Numbered from the stretch's first letter, positions 1 to 11,426 are shown. The stretch is DNA of 64,000 bases from Echinochloa phyllopogon (GCA_033239725.1 BTCW01000005.1:29067001-29131000), one strand, 5' to 3'. Program-made: numbers and translations. Notes: generated by a model from the sequence alone, not told the origin.

Positions 1-1863
1 CCCCCTGCCTTATTTAAAAAATAGCACCCGAGGTCCTGTCTTGGTTAATTTGCAAATAAACCCTCATGTTTTAATATAAAATTATGTTTTAGCCCCTGAG
101 TTTTTGCAAATAAGCCCCTGGAATTTTTAAAACTTTGCCAGCAAGTCCCCGAACCTTAGAAAGGCCATAACTTCTTCGTTTTAGCTCTGATTTGAGTGAT
201 TTTCGCGCTCACGTGTTCGTAGTGAAACGTAGATTAGTTTTTTAACCTTCTTTTGCTATGTTGCTACTGTTTGGTGTACTATTCTAATAGAATAATTTTG
301 TTTGCATGTACTGGCTTGTGTGGATGTTTGTGTGTTGATGTATGAGTCCAGTCGGTGAGCCGTACGCGTTTGAGTTCGAATGATACGAGGAGCAGGACCA
401 GCAGGAACAGCAGCAGCAGCAGCAGTTTGACGAAGGCAAGTATAACACGGACAATCCTTGCTACCTAAAAACACACCTTTACATTATTTACTGCATATGC
501 ATGTGTCTAAATTGTTCCTATTAAGGTTGTACCTAATTTTGTTTATCCTATACCTTGATTACCTTGGGTTATTGCATTTGGGTAGAACTTTGCTAGGCGC
601 AGCTACTGTCACCTTTGTTTAACTATTAATCTTGACTTAATGGTCCACTTCAATGTTAATGGTAAAACTTACTTTTTAGCAACATGGATAAGGGAGCTAG
701 GGCGTACGCTTCGTGCTTGGCCCTAGTGTCTCTCTGTAAGGACTGGTTCTTAAAGCGGCAACCCAGGAACCTGTCGCCACCGCTGGAACTATAATGGCTC
801 TGGTCTTGGACAAGTAACATGTACGGCTCTAGCTTGACAGTAATTACCAACGGGCCGACGGCTTTATGAGAAGCATGGGTGAGAGTATTGTTTGATCCAC
901 CGAGGACGGAGTATCCGTTGGCTATGTCCCCGTGAGGCACAGTCCCGTGTTGGGAGCCACCATATGGCGGGGGTTCCACACGTTGCGCTATTTATTTTGA
1001 TGTTGATATTCTTTACCGCGCTTGGACGCCAATGACCCCCTCGTGTTGCGACATGGGCGTCAGTCAATCTCGGTGCCTTGGGTCATGCTGCCTAGGTTGT
1101 ATCATAACGGCTACTGTTTCGTTAGGGTGTCTTGTGAAAAGCCTCGTAGCGTCCCTATGCAATCACACCTCGGAAGTGTTGATGTGCGTGGTTGGGTGCA
1201 AAGTTCTTTTGAACTTTTACGCGACTGCTGGGTAAAGGGCGAAACCTCTGCAGAGTGTATAATCTATCATGATAGCCTTGCTCAGGGTCACGAGCGGCCT
1301 GGATCCTTTTTCATTAGAAGTTGATGTTTATTATTATTTAATATTCACTTCTACTTTATTAATTGGGTTACAACTGGGATTCATTTATTTGTAGTAAATC
1401 TGGATTATGATAAAATGAATCAGCTAAAAGTGCTAATGCAGTACAGCCGTGTCAAACCTTTCTTTTAAGCCATCATTACCCGTGTTATATTTGCTAAGTA
1501 AGACATTTACTTACACTTGCTATTCAACAAAATCCCAGATGGGTAACAGATGGATTAGATGGTACTGCTGCTGTTTAATTTCCTGAGGATCTGCCATTCT
1601 ACTAGTTGTGCTCAACCAGTCGGTATCCCCGTGGGTTATGGTTATCGGTTACCGTTATCGGCTACGTCTTCGTCTTCGTTTAGAGAGAGTTAATAAAGAG
1701 ACTTCTGCTATTTTATTTAGTTATTTGAGACAAACTTTGATGTAAAACTATTTAATTTATCCGAGCATTGTATTCTGTTATCATATTTGTTCGCTATATG
1801 TGTAATGACTTCCTGGGAACACATATGGCCTCATTTCGGGTTTCTGTGTAAATCCGGGTGACA
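1..1863 (+). mobile_element. Tekay-type LTR, left part cut by window edge (Tk-0)
   Basis: The segment is collinear with the last 1.86 kb of the complete LTRs at 2886-6050 and 36142-39308: the CAG-rich stretch near 400-425, the conserved block at 690-1320, and the terminal block ending in the AAATCCGGGTG motif near 1860. The end is slightly degenerate (GGGTGACA instead of GGGTGTGACA). The LTR begins outside the window, so it is unknown whether it is a solo LTR or part of an element. No primer-binding site follows it, which argues against a 5' LTR with intact internal sequence on its right. Confidence 0.85.
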
Positions 1864-2034
1864 CAAAAGTTCTACCCATATGCAATAACCCAAGGTAATC
1901 AAGGACAGGGTAATCAAAGCTAGGAACAACCTTAAAAGGGGTAACAATTTAGACACATGCGTATGTAGTAAATAATGTAAAGGAGGTGTTTAGGTAGCAA
2001 GGATTGTCCGTGCTATACTTGCCTTTATCCACAA
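1864..2034 (-). repeat. Inverted fragment of Tekay-type LTR
   Basis: This 170-bp piece is the reverse complement of the LTR stretch at about 434-607 in the neighbouring Tk-0 LTR, including the blocks CAAGGATTGTCCGTGC and ATGCAATAACCCAAGG. It directly abuts the degenerate end of that LTR. It is probably the start of an older minus-strand Tekay-like LTR continuing into the following diverged sequence. Confidence 0.75.
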
Positions 2035-2885
2035 AGATATGCTACTCAGAGTCTTCAACGCTTGCTCTTTTAGTCTTCAGATCACTCAAACTGTGTTCCT
2101 TCTTCTTGAAATCTCTTGCTGATGTTTCTCTACTCGCAGCAATCACCGAGCACAACAAAGTAGCTAAACAAGCAAACAGACAATATACAACTAAGAACAA
2201 TACATCAATCAAAAGAAAAACTTTGAAAGAACGCGCTAAAGGAGAGGGCTCGATGCTATGGTCACGCGAGCGCAAGAATCGCTGAAAACGGAGCTATGGT
2301 TAGAAAGATACTGCTATCAGAAGATTTGGATTATAAAAGAAATGCAACTATATGCTGAATTTATTTTAATTAAGTAAAATCATATACACAGATTATTTGA
2401 GAGAAATATCTTATGTTAGAATTAATCATTTATATTTCAATTTGTAAAGTCGAGGTAGAACTAACCATATTTTATTTCTAATTGTTTGTGTAAATTTATA
2501 CAATTCAACATTTAACTTTAGTAAAACAGGCATGTGAGAGCGACTAATCAAATAATAAGAAATTTCGTGTTTAACTAACCAATATTATATTTAGAACATA
2601 TTAATGTTGATATTATTCAAATTAATATTTAATTATGAAAACTCGGAGTGAAACTCTAATTTACTTTTAATTAGAAAGAACTAGTTAAAGTAAGCATTAA
2701 TCAAATTAATATTATTTTATAAAGCTGAGGTATAACTCTAATTAAATGTTATTCTGAAAATATGATTCAATATATTTAATCCAATTAATAAGTATTACAT
2801 AAAACTGATATATGTAAACCCTATATTGCTTTTAATTAGAAAAGATGGTTTTCAATAAACATTAATCAAATTAGAATTTATTTAT
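2035..2885. other. Diverged, AT-rich Tekay-like LTR debris; no gene seen
   Basis: From 2035 to about 2310 there is weak resemblance to the minus-strand LTR sequence around 49200-49340 (a block with TCACGCGAGCGCAAGAAT and CGGAGCTA). From 2330 to 2885 the sequence is very AT-rich with recurrent ATTAATCAAATTAA-type words. The same style of sequence resumes at 39314 beyond the Tk-1 insertion, so this is the left part of the target into which Tk-1 inserted. The last five bases, 2881-2885 TTTAT, are one copy of the target-site duplication. I find no convincing coding region. Confidence 0.5.
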
Positions 2886-5800
2886 TGTAACACCCTAAAA
2901 ATGCCTAATTTAAAAATTTAGTAATTAAATTGCCTTTATTTAATTTAATGCTCATATTTATCTAAGGAAAATAAATTATTTCTGAGAAAATAAAATTTAA
3001 CATAAGGTTAGAAACATTTTTGTTGCATTCATGCCGGCTGCATTGAGTTTTGTTTGTGTGCGGTTCAATTGGAATTTAAATTCTGTTTAAATTCGAATTT
3101 CAATCGTATTGTTTGGAGCTCTAGAAAAGTTGCAGCGGCCCGAGTCCACTTTCTCCCCCTGAACTCTTTTTCCCGGCCGAACTTGCTCCCTTCTCTTTTC
3201 TCTCCAGCCGGCCCAGCCCCTTTCTCTTTCCTTCCCCACAGCGGCCCAGCTCCCTCCTCGCCGCTTTCGGCCCAGCCCGGCCAGCTCCGCGCCAGCCGCT
3301 TGGCCCACCTCGCGGCCCAGTCCCGTCGGCCTGCCACCCGCTCTCCCGCTCCGCCTCGCCCGCTCGCGGCCCAACTCAGCCCACCAGCGCGGCCGCAGCG
3401 TCCCCCCTCCAGGCCGACTGCCAGGCGGCACCCGCCCGTCAGCACCGTCCCCTACCCTCCGATGGAGTCCGACCCGGACACGCGCCAGAGTCCGGCACGG
3501 CCATGACACGTACGACGTGGCCCACCCGAGCCGCCCTCAACCGCCTTATTTAAGCCCCGCCGCCGCTGCTCCCAATTTCCCCCGTCAAAAACCCAAGCGC
3601 CACCTCTAGCCGAGCTCGCCTCGCCGCCGCCGCTTCCGAACTCGGGCCGCCGCCGTCGATCTGCCGTCTCGTCGTCGCTCCGGTCCAATTAACCATCGGG
3701 GAAGCTTCGCGTGGAGGAAAGGAGCCTCCCGAGCCCCTCCTTGCTCTCTCTCTCCTCTGTCGCATCCTCGCCGCCGTCACCCGAGCGCCGCCGCCGCCTC
3801 CGCTGGTCGCACGCCACCCCCGCTGCTCCGCCGCCGACGAGAACCCCCCCACTCGACTCGCCGCATCGCCCCGAACATGTAGCGCCAATTCCCGTCCCGA
3901 ATCGTGCCCCTAGCGTGTTTCTGCTCCTCGCCGGCGATGCGCCGCCATAGCCGACCCAGCGCCGCCGCAGCTCCTCTCGCCGTCGACAACCCCCTCCCCT
4001 GGATCTAATCTCCACCGTCCAAACCAAATCCAACAGTCAGATGCAACCGAGCCCGAGTCAACCACCCGAGTCAACCGAGTCTCTACCGGTCAAACATGGC
4101 CTTTTTGCTAAAGAGCCCATCCACTATTTCAAAATCAACACGCAGTCCAAATCTATTAAAAAATAATTAGAATTAGGTCCTGATTTTTACAGAAAACCCC
4201 TACCTTATTTAAAAATAGCACTGAGGTCCTGTTTAAGTTATTTTACACTTTAGGCCTCCTTTTTTTATATAAAATTATGTTTTAGCCCCTGAGTTTTTAC
4301 AAATAAGCCCCTGGAACTTTTAAAACTTTGCCAGCAAGCCCCTGAACCTTAGAAAAGCCATAACTTCTCTGTTTTAGCTCCGATTTGAGTGATTTTCACG
4401 TTCACGTGTTCGTAGTGAAGCATAGATTAGTTTTTCGGCCTTCTTTCGTTCTGTTTTTACTGTTTGGTGTACTGTTCTATTAGAATAATATTGTTTGCAT
4501 GTACTGGCTTGTATGGATGCTTGTGTGTAGCTTCGTTAGTGCAGTCGGTGAGCCGTACGCGTTTGAGTTCGAGGGTTATGAGGAGCAGGAACAACAGCAA
4601 CAGGAGCAGCAGTAGCAGTTCGACGAAGGCAAGTACAGCACAGACAATCCTTGCTACCTAAACACACCTTTACATTATTTACTGCATATGCATGTGTCTA
4701 AATTGTTCCTATTAAGGTTGTACCTAGCTTTGTTAATCCTATACCTTGATTACCCTGGGTTATTGCATTTGGGTAGAACTTTGCTAGGCGCAGCTACTGT
4801 CACCATTGTTTAACTGTTAATCTTGACTTAGTGGTTCACTTCAATGTTAATGGTAAAACTTGATTTTTAGCAACACGGATCAGGGAGCTAGGGCGTACGC
4901 TTCGTGCTTGGCCCTAGTGTCTCTCCGTAAGGACTGGTTCTTAAGGCGGCAACCCAGGAACCCGTCGCCACCGCTGGAACTATAATGGCTCTGGTCTTGG
5001 ACAAGTAACATGTACGGCTCTAGCTTGACAGTAGTTACCGACAGGCCAACGGCGTTATGGGAAGCATGGGTGAGAGTATGGTTTGATCCACCGAGGACGG
5101 AGTATCCGTCGGCTATGTCCCCGTGAGGCACAGTCCCCTGTTGGGAGCCACCGTATGGCGGGGGTTCCACACATTGCCCTATTTATTTTGTTGTTGATAT
5201 TCTTTACTGCGCTTGGACACGATTGACCCCCTCGTGTTGCGACATGGGCTTCAGTCAATCTCGGTGCCTTGGGTCATGCTGCCTAGGTTGTACCATAACG
5301 GCTACTGTTTTGTTAGGGTGTCTTGTGTAAAGCCTCGTAGCGTCCCTATGCAGTCACACCTCGGAAGTGTTGATGTGCGTGGTTGGGTGCAAAGTTCCTT
5401 TGAACGTTTACACGACTGGTGGGTAAAGGGCGAAACCTCTGCAGAGTGTATAATCTATCATGATAGCCTTCCTCAGGGTCACGAGCGGCCTGGATCCTTT
5501 TTTATTAGAATTTGATATTTATTTTTGTTTAATGCTCACTTGTACACTATTAATTGTGTTTGCAACTGGGATTCATTTAATTGTAGCAGCTCAGTCGATG
5601 TTAAAATGAATCAACTAAAATTGCCGACGTAGTACAGCCATGTCAAGCCTTTCTTTTAAGCCTTCATTATCCGTGTTGTATTTGCTAAGTAAGACATTTA
5701 CTTACACTTGCTATTCAACAAAATCCCGGATGGGTAACAGATGGATTAGATGGTACTGCTGCTGTTGAATTTCCTGATGATCTGCCATTCTACTAGCTGT

Positions 5801-6050
5801 GCTCAACCAGTCGGTGTCCCCGTGGGTTATCGGTTATGATTATCAGCTTCGTCTTCGTCACTGTTTAGAGAGAGTTAATAAAGAGACTTCCGCTGTTTTA
5901 TTTAGTTATTAGAGTCAAACTCTGATGTAAAACCATTTTATTCGAGCATATGTACTCTGTTTATCATATTTGTTAACGATATGTGTTTTGTGGACTTCCT
6001 GGGCACACATATAGTAGCATTCGGGTTTCTGTGTAAATCCGGGTGTGACA
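2886..6050 (+). repeat. Tk-1 5' LTR
   Basis: It runs from TGTAACACCC to GGGTGTGACA, 3165 bp, and is immediately followed by the primer-binding site. It matches 36142-39308 throughout; stretches compared by eye differ by roughly 1-3 percent. It holds a GC-rich block at 3120-3960, a CAG-rich microsatellite near 4585-4622, and open but apparently non-functional frames at 4880-5515. Confidence 0.93.
3547..3553 (+). promoter_or_regulatory. Putative TATA box of Tk-1 5' LTR
   Basis: TATTTAA follows a long GC-rich U3 stretch and precedes a GC-rich candidate leader. The same motif is at 36805-36811 in the 3' LTR. The motif is not canonical and the start site is unmapped. Confidence 0.35.
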
Positions 6051-6053
6051 GAT

Positions 6054-6066
6054 TGGTATCAGAGCC
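6054..6066 (+). other. Tk-1 primer-binding site (initiator tRNA-Met type)
   Basis: TGGTATCAGAGCC lies three bases after the 5' LTR end and is the usual complement of the 3' end of plant initiator tRNA-Met, which primes minus-strand cDNA in Tekay-type elements. Confidence 0.9.
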
Positions 6067-6480
6067 GTGCTGACTGTAGGATCGCAACCTAGTTAGAACG
6101 GTTGATAAATCATTAGGAGACCACCATGATTTTGATTCGGATCATTTAGTTGTGTTTTTCAAAACCAGTGCGGTCGAGTCTTGTGTGAATCATGTTTCTG
6201 GGTGCCTGATTTTGCTTTTATTATGCTTATGTTTGATTTGGATTTTTGTAATGATTGTGATGGTCATAGATGCGAGTCTATCTCCATCTAGATATAGGAC
6301 TAAGGTTTAAGGAATATTAGTGAATAAATAGTTGGGATATCTACCTCCTTTGCACTTCCTCTGTCTTACTCTCTATCTTATCTTTCCAAGTACTGCTATC
6401 TTCTTGTGCACCATCTGCAAGCATGGGTTATCTATTACTGATTGACAGGAATACTGATGGGAGATATCTTGCTATGGTAG
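6067..6480 (+). other. Tk-1 untranslated leader
   Basis: This is about 410 bp between primer site and gag start, without a long open frame. It corresponds to 28564-28977 in Tk-2 on the other strand. It would hold packaging and dimerisation signals in an active element, but I recognise no specific motif. Confidence 0.6.
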
Positions 6481-6956
6481 ATGGTTAACACCAGAGGCAA
6501 CCTCGGAGGCAGTGGAACCAACCAGAACCAGAACCCACCACCTCCACCACCGCCACTCACCATGGAGCAGATGATGCAGATGCAACTTCAGCTGACACAG
6601 CAGATGGCGCAAACCATAGCACTGATGCAGCAGAATCAGCAGAACCCGCCTCAACAGCACCACATGCAGCCCAGAGATAAAAGGGGCGAGTTTATGAAGG
6701 GACGCCCTCCTACCTTCAACAAGTCTAGTGACCCAATGCAAGCAGAGGACTGGCTCAAGGCAGTAGAAAGGCAGCTGGACATAGCCCAGTGCAATGACAG
6801 GGAGAAGGTGTTATATGGAAGTGGACAGCTCCAAGGAGCAGCTTTGGATTGGTGGGATGCATACCAATATGCTCACCACAATCGTGATCAGATCACTTGG
6901 CAGGAGTTCCGCGATAGCTTCCATTCTCACCACGTGCCGAAAGCGCTGATGACCTT
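6481..6956 (+). pseudogene. gag: Tk-1 gag, N-terminal part (split by Tk-2)
   Basis: The frame opens at ATG 6481 with MVNTRGNLGG, followed by a proline run, a Met/Gln-rich stretch (MMQMQLQLTQQMAQ) and the capsid-like block with WLKAVERQLD and GAALDWWDAY. This is the N-terminal half of a chromoviral Gag, which assembles the virus-like particle in the cytoplasm. The frame is cut after ...LMT by insertion of Tk-2; the ACCTT duplication (6952-6956 and 32134-32138) marks the point and gag resumes at 32139. The open frame continuing to 7092 reads into Tk-2 LTR and is not gag. Confidence in the assignment is high because Tk-2 carries the same Gag at 28563-27645 on the minus strand. Confidence 0.9.
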
Positions 6957-7757
6957 TGTCACACCCGGATTTACACAGAAACCCGAATGCTTCTATATGT
7001 GTGCCCAGGAAGTCCACAGAACACATATAGATAACAAACATCATAAACAGAGTACATATGCTCGAATAAAAGGGTTTTACATCAGAGTTTGACTCAAATA
7101 TCTAAATAAAACAGCGGAAGACTCTTTATTAACTCTCTCTAAACTTAGACGAAGACGAAGCCGATAACCATAATCCACAAGGACACTGACTGGTTGAGCA
7201 CAGCTAGTAGAATGGCAGATCTTCAGGAAATTCAACAGCAGCAGTACCATCTAATCCATCTGTTACCCATCCGGGATTTTGTTGAATAGCAAGTGTAAGT
7301 AAATGACTTACTTAGCAAATATAACACGGATAATGAAGGCTTAAAAGAAAGGCTTGACTCGGCTGTACTGCATTAGCAATTTTAGTTGATTCATTTTAAC
7401 ATAAACCAAGATTTCTACATTTGAGTGAATCCCAGTTGCAATCCCAATTAATGAAGAAGAGGTGAACATTAAACAACAATAAATATCAACTCCTAATCAA
7501 AAAGGATCCAGGCTGCTCTTGACCTTGAGCAAGGCTATCATGATAGATTATACACTCTGCAGAGGTTTCGCCCTTTACCCACCAGTCGCGTAAAAGTTCA
7601 AAGGAACTTTGCACCCAACCATGCACATCAACACTTCCGAGGTGTGACTGCATAGGGACGCTACGAGGCTTTTCACATGACACCCTAACAAAACAGTAGC
7701 CGTTATGGTACAACCTAGGCAGCATGACCCAAGGTACCGAGATTGACTGACGCCCAT
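6957..7757 (-). repeat. Tk-2 3' LTR, distal part (before Tat-1)
   Basis: The segment is the reverse complement of the last 0.8 kb of the Tekay LTR, starting with TGTCACACCCGG on the + strand. It ends at the CCCAT target site (7753-7757) of Tat-1 and continues at 22298 after it. The uninterrupted version of the join can be read at 29785-29800. Confidence 0.92.
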
Positions 7758-7980
7758 TGTCGGGGACAAACCCAGGGGGTCCCCTAATCATCGGGGTAAT
7801 CACCCTTAAAAATAAAACACTAACCTCGAAAGGCCGAATCGCCGACGGGCCGAAAAAGCTACCAGGGCAACACGGCCCCGACGGGCCGAAAAAGCTACCA
7901 GGGCAACACGGCCCAACATAAACTCACGGCCCAAGACAACCGTCCGAACTCGCCTAAGCAAAACAGCCGAACCGTCCCCC

Positions 7981-8171
7981 AGCTCCGCCTCGCTCGAGGG
8001 AAGCGAACCCCCTCGAGCGGGCAAAACGAGTTCCGCCTCGCCCGGGGGCAGCGAACCCCCTCGAGCGGGCAAAACGCATCCCGCCTCGCTCGGGGGCAGC
8101 GAACCCCCTCGAGCGGGCAAAACGAGCTCCGCCTCGCTCGAGGGCAGCGAACCTCCTCGAGCGGGCAGAGC
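7981..8171 (+). repeat. 48-bp tandem repeat, four units, in Tat-1 U3
   Basis: Units start at 7981, 8029, 8077 and 8125. Each has the core CCGCCTCGCTCGAGGG followed by CGAACCCCCTCGAGCGGGC, with XhoI-like CTCGAG palindromes. The position upstream of the TATA box fits a U3 enhancer array. The same array is at 21138-21328 in the other LTR. Confidence 0.85.
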
Positions 8172-8788
8172 AGACTCCACCCGGCGTACTCCGGCGCGCC
8201 ACCCGACAAAGGACCCTCCCCATCAGCCGAGCGCCGAAGTCAAAAGGCAATCTTCCCCCATGCCGCGCCGGACATCAACAGTGCTCACTGTTCCACCTGC
8301 TCCAGTCGCCATCCGCCCTCACCGCCACTGTGAGAGCGCACGCGGCGGTACAGAGCACTGTGCGGACTCTCAGAGGTCGATCCGTGCCCCTGTTCCACCA
8401 ACTCCCGGCCAGGTGATGGCAAGCGACAGGTCAAGTCCGCCAACTCTCGGCCATCCCCTGGTGAACGAAGCACGCCGCGAACTGTGGCCGACGACGACGA
8501 CCATGCCGGGCCCTGTGCTGCCAACTCTCGTCCTCCCTCAACTACCCCACTCTCGAATCGACCGTCGACGAACAGATGGACGCGGATCACGGCGGCGGCA
8601 CCCCTCGAAGCCACTCGAAAACAAGTACCAGGACAGCCGTGATCTCCGAAGAAGTCAGGGATCGCCACGCTCACCCCGCCAGGACCAAGGACGATGGCGC
8701 GCCCGACGCCACGTTCGCCCATACGCAACCCTGTAGCATACATCACGCCGGTACGTGTAAAACCCCTCCCTCGTCTCTCTCCTTGACC

Positions 8789-8796
8789 TATAAAAG
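8789..8796 (+). promoter_or_regulatory. TATA box of Tat-1 5' LTR
   Basis: TATAAAAG follows a pyrimidine-rich stretch and sits about 350 bp before the LTR end, a normal U3/R position. It would drive the genomic transcript. Confidence 0.75.
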
Positions 8797-9142
8797 GGGA
8801 CAGAGAGGAAGGGCAGAAAGGGGGGACTCTCTCGATTCATCTCGGCTGGTCTGATCTCACCGCAGACAGACAGGCACATCCATCCACCCCCAACACTCGC
8901 TCTCAGGGACTTGGAGAACTCTCCTCTCCCGCCTTGCTTGTAGCCCCCCCTTCTACAAGCACCCCGGTGCAAGATAGTACAACGCCCTTGAGCGCACTCT
9001 GCTGGACGTACGACCCCCACGGTCGGAACCAGGATAAACACCGCCTCATAGTACTAATCTCTTGCATCAACCGCCAAGGGACGGGACACAGCGCATTCTG
9101 TTAAGGCGCCGGGGATTGACCGACCAATTCCGGCACCGACAG

Positions 9143-9160
9143 TGGCGCGCCAGGTAGGGG
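9143..9160 (+). other. Tat-1 primer-binding site
   Basis: TGGCGCGCCAGGTAGGGG begins one base after the LTR and starts with the TGG complementary to a tRNA CCA end. It is the usual primer site of RIRE2-like elements. I do not assign the tRNA with certainty. Confidence 0.8.
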
Positions 9161-9587
9161 GGCGCGCTGTGATCGATTACACCCGATCAGCTCCCTTGAC
9201 GGCAGATTGCGACGAGACCATGCCACCTCGATCCACCACGGGGTCCCCCGGTCCGCTTCCGCGCGGATACCGGATCACGTTTGGGAGCCTGGAGTTCGAA
9301 GCGACCGGTGAGGGCCTCCTCATGCGGCTCGCCTCCAGGCCACCCAGCGTGACGCCCGACGCCCCGACATCGCCGACACCGGTCCAGCTCAGGCGACGGC
9401 GGAGGCTTCGCGAGCTTCGGATTCGTACGGAGCAGCGCGTCGCTCCGCACATCGTCCTCCCCGATTGGGACGCCCACCTGCTGCTTCCGCCCGCGGCCAC
9501 ATTACAGGGGGCGGACCCCCACCGGCAGTTCCCACGGAGGGAACACGCCGGGAAAGTGTGGCCGGGCTAGCACGCCTCCCGTTCGGG

Positions 9588-11426
9588 ATGAGCAACGCGG
9601 CCGCAAGCCACTCCACGGCAATCAACACCGCCTTGAGCGCACGTGGAGACTCGCCGAGACATCGGCGGGCCCCAATCCGCGACCTCGGCACTTCTTCGCT
9701 CGGTGGGCTCCACTCTGAGTCAGCGGACGAAGAAGAGGTGCGCGGCCAGGAACACCCGGACCTGGACTACTCCGAGTTGCGCAACCGCGAAAGCCTCATC
9801 GCCTTCCAGGCCGTCGCGGACTTCTGCCTCACCTGCTCCGACGACTCCAGCGTCGGGGGATACGACCCCTCGCGGGAATGCTTCGTCCTCGACGGCGAAG
9901 TAGAGTCCGTAGGAGAGGACGAAGAGACGCACGACGAAGCCGGACACGGCGAACCGCAACCGGCACCCGCCGAGCCGGCAAACGAGGCCGCTCTCACGCA
10001 AGCACAGCTCGCGCAAGTACAAGAGCTGGAAGCCAAGCTCAAACAGGAGCGCCAGCAGGTGCAAGAACTGCGCACAGCACTGGAAGCCCAACAGCCCAGG
10101 CGCGGCGAACACCCACGGGCCGCCAGGCGTATTGCTCAAGCGCGCATCCTGGGCGACGGCGACGACGCCGGCCCACCCAGGCCGCCACGAGCAAGCCAAA
10201 AGCTCATCGCCGCAGCAACCCTGATCCGAGCCATGCCCGAACCATCGACGCCAGAGGCGCGCAGCATGCGGCGCCAGGCGCAGGCCCTCGTCGAAGAGGC
10301 GGCCGTTCAACAAGCAGAAAGCTCCGCCTCCCGTATACGCCGCCAGGCCAGTCCGGGAGCCGAAGGCAGCGAGTGGGACAAGGAACGATCTGTCCATACC
10401 CCGCCCAGGGGCGCATGGACGCCCCACCGTCCAACGAACGGCAGGAAGGCCCTCGTGGCCGCCGACCGGGAGATGAGGAGGTCCGCGAAGGACCGGCTCG
10501 TGGACACGCGGGGCACCGCATGCGACGGCGATGCACGCAACGTCTTAAACAAGAGAAGGCAGAACGCGGCTCCCCCTCGCGGCAGGCACCCTCAACGGGG
10601 AGGCTGCTATGACAACGAGGAAGACCGGAGCCCGACGCCGGAACCACCGGGGACCCCGGTATTCAGCCGGGAGATCCGCTCGGCCGCCATCCCGCCGCGC
10701 TTCCGTCAACCGACCACCATCGCCAAATACTTGGGCGAGACGAAACCCGAGACATGGCTCAACGACTATCGTCTAGCCTGCCAGTTGGGCGGGGCCACCG
10801 ACGACGCCATGATCATCCGCAACCTTCCGCTTCACCTCGCGGATTCGGCGCGGACCTGGCTTGAACACCTGCCCGCAAACCAAATCCACGACTGGGACGA
10901 CCTGGTTAGGATGTTCGTGGGCAACTTCCAGGGCATGTACCTATGCCCCGGGAACTCCTGGGACCTGCGTGGGTGCCGGCAGGCGGCCGGCGAGCCGCTG
11001 AGGGACTTCATCCGCCGCTTTTTCAAGCGCTGCACCGAGCTCCCGGGCGTGGGTGACTCCGAAATCATCCACGCCTTCCTCGAAGGCACGACCTGTCGAG
11101 AGCTGGTGCGCGAGTTGGGGCGAAACCATCCCACCAGCGTCAACGCTCTTTTCGACATCGCCACCAACTTCGCCTCTGGGGAGGAAGCTGTTGGGGCAAT
11201 CTTCGACGGCAAGACCAAGGGAAAGTGCGTGGAGGAGCCGCCTGCGGAGGGCGGCAAATCCAAAGCACGGGCGAAAAGGCAGAAGCAAGGCGCAAGAGGC
11301 AAGAAGCCTCGGCGAGCCACCCAGCAGCAGCAGGACGGGGATTCCGACGGCGCCCTAGTGGTCGAGCAAGGCCGTAGAAGCCCTCGAGGCCCCCCTCGGG
11401 GGGAGGCCTGTTCGACGAGATGTTGA
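9588..11426 (+). CDS. gag: Tat-1 Gag polyprotein
   Basis: Gag forms the virus-like particle. The frame is open from 9465 (a TTG) to the stop at 11424-11426; the first ATG in it is 9588 (MSNAAASH). A second candidate start, ATG 9220, opens another frame (MPPRSTTGSPG...) that runs to 9570 and looks like an authentic Gag N-terminus, so an indel near 9480-9560 may have split the start. A Gln/Glu-rich coiled-coil stretch lies at about 9985-10100. The retrotransposon gag domain is at about 10690-11200, with KPETWLNDYRLACQ, LADSARTWLEHLP and FIRRFFKRCTELP. The C-terminus is basic (KARAKRQKQGARGKKPRR). The end overlaps the next frame by seven bases with a -1 shift, which may be programmed or a mutation. 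Confidence 0.85.
   Translation: MSNAAASHSTAINTALSARGDSPRHRRAPIRDLGTSSLGGLHSESADEEEVRGQEHPDLDYSELRNRESLIAFQAVADFCLTCSDDSSVGGYDPSRECFVLDGEVESVGEDEETHDEAGHGEPQPAPAEPANEAALTQAQLAQVQELEAKLKQERQQVQELRTALEAQQPRRGEHPRAARRIAQARILGDGDDAGPPRPPRASQKLIAAATLIRAMPEPSTPEARSMRRQAQALVEEAAVQQAESSASRIRRQASPGAEGSEWDKERSVHTPPRGAWTPHRPTNGRKALVAADREMRRSAKDRLVDTRGTACDGDARNVLNKRRQNAAPPRGRHPQRGGCYDNEEDRSPTPEPPGTPVFSREIRSAAIPPRFRQPTTIAKYLGETKPETWLNDYRLACQLGGATDDAMIIRNLPLHLADSARTWLEHLPANQIHDWDDLVRMFVGNFQGMYLCPGNSWDLRGCRQAAGEPLRDFIRRFFKRCTELPGVGDSEIIHAFLEGTTCRELVRELGRNHPTSVNALFDIATNFASGEEAVGAIFDGKTKGKCVEEPPAEGGKSKARAKRQKQGARGKKPRRATQQQQDGDSDGALVVEQGRRSPRGPPRGEACSTRC

Larger units (their letters stand above)
7758..9141 (+). 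repeat. Tat-1 5' LTR
   Basis: 1384 bp from TGTCGGGGAC to CACCGACA, followed at once by the primer site. It contains two copies of a 37-bp repeat near 7845-7915, a 48-bp tandem array (7981-8171) and a TATA box at 8789-8796. Open frames inside it on both strands follow the repeats and are not genes. Confidence 0.95.

Noticed and set aside
3054..4033. Several GC-rich open frames of 80-150 codons on both strands
   Set aside because: They lie in the U3 of the Tk-1 LTR, recur in the 3' LTR (36310-37291), are Ala/Pro/Arg/Gly-rich from composition alone and show no domain.
7981..8171. Possible CRISPR-like repeat array
   Set aside because: The 48-bp units are contiguous tandem repeats without spacers, in an LTR of a plant element.
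8260..8854. Open frames inside the Tat-1 LTR, repeated at 21417-22011
   Set aside because: Low-complexity GC-rich LTR sequence, open on both strands, overlapping the TATA box; no protein signature.
9720..10647. Long minus-strand open frames over Tat-1 gag (up to 235 codons)
   Set aside because: Shadows of the GC-rich gag codons; Cys/Leu/Arg-rich with no motif and no splice context, unlike the real antisense gene at 16943-19434.
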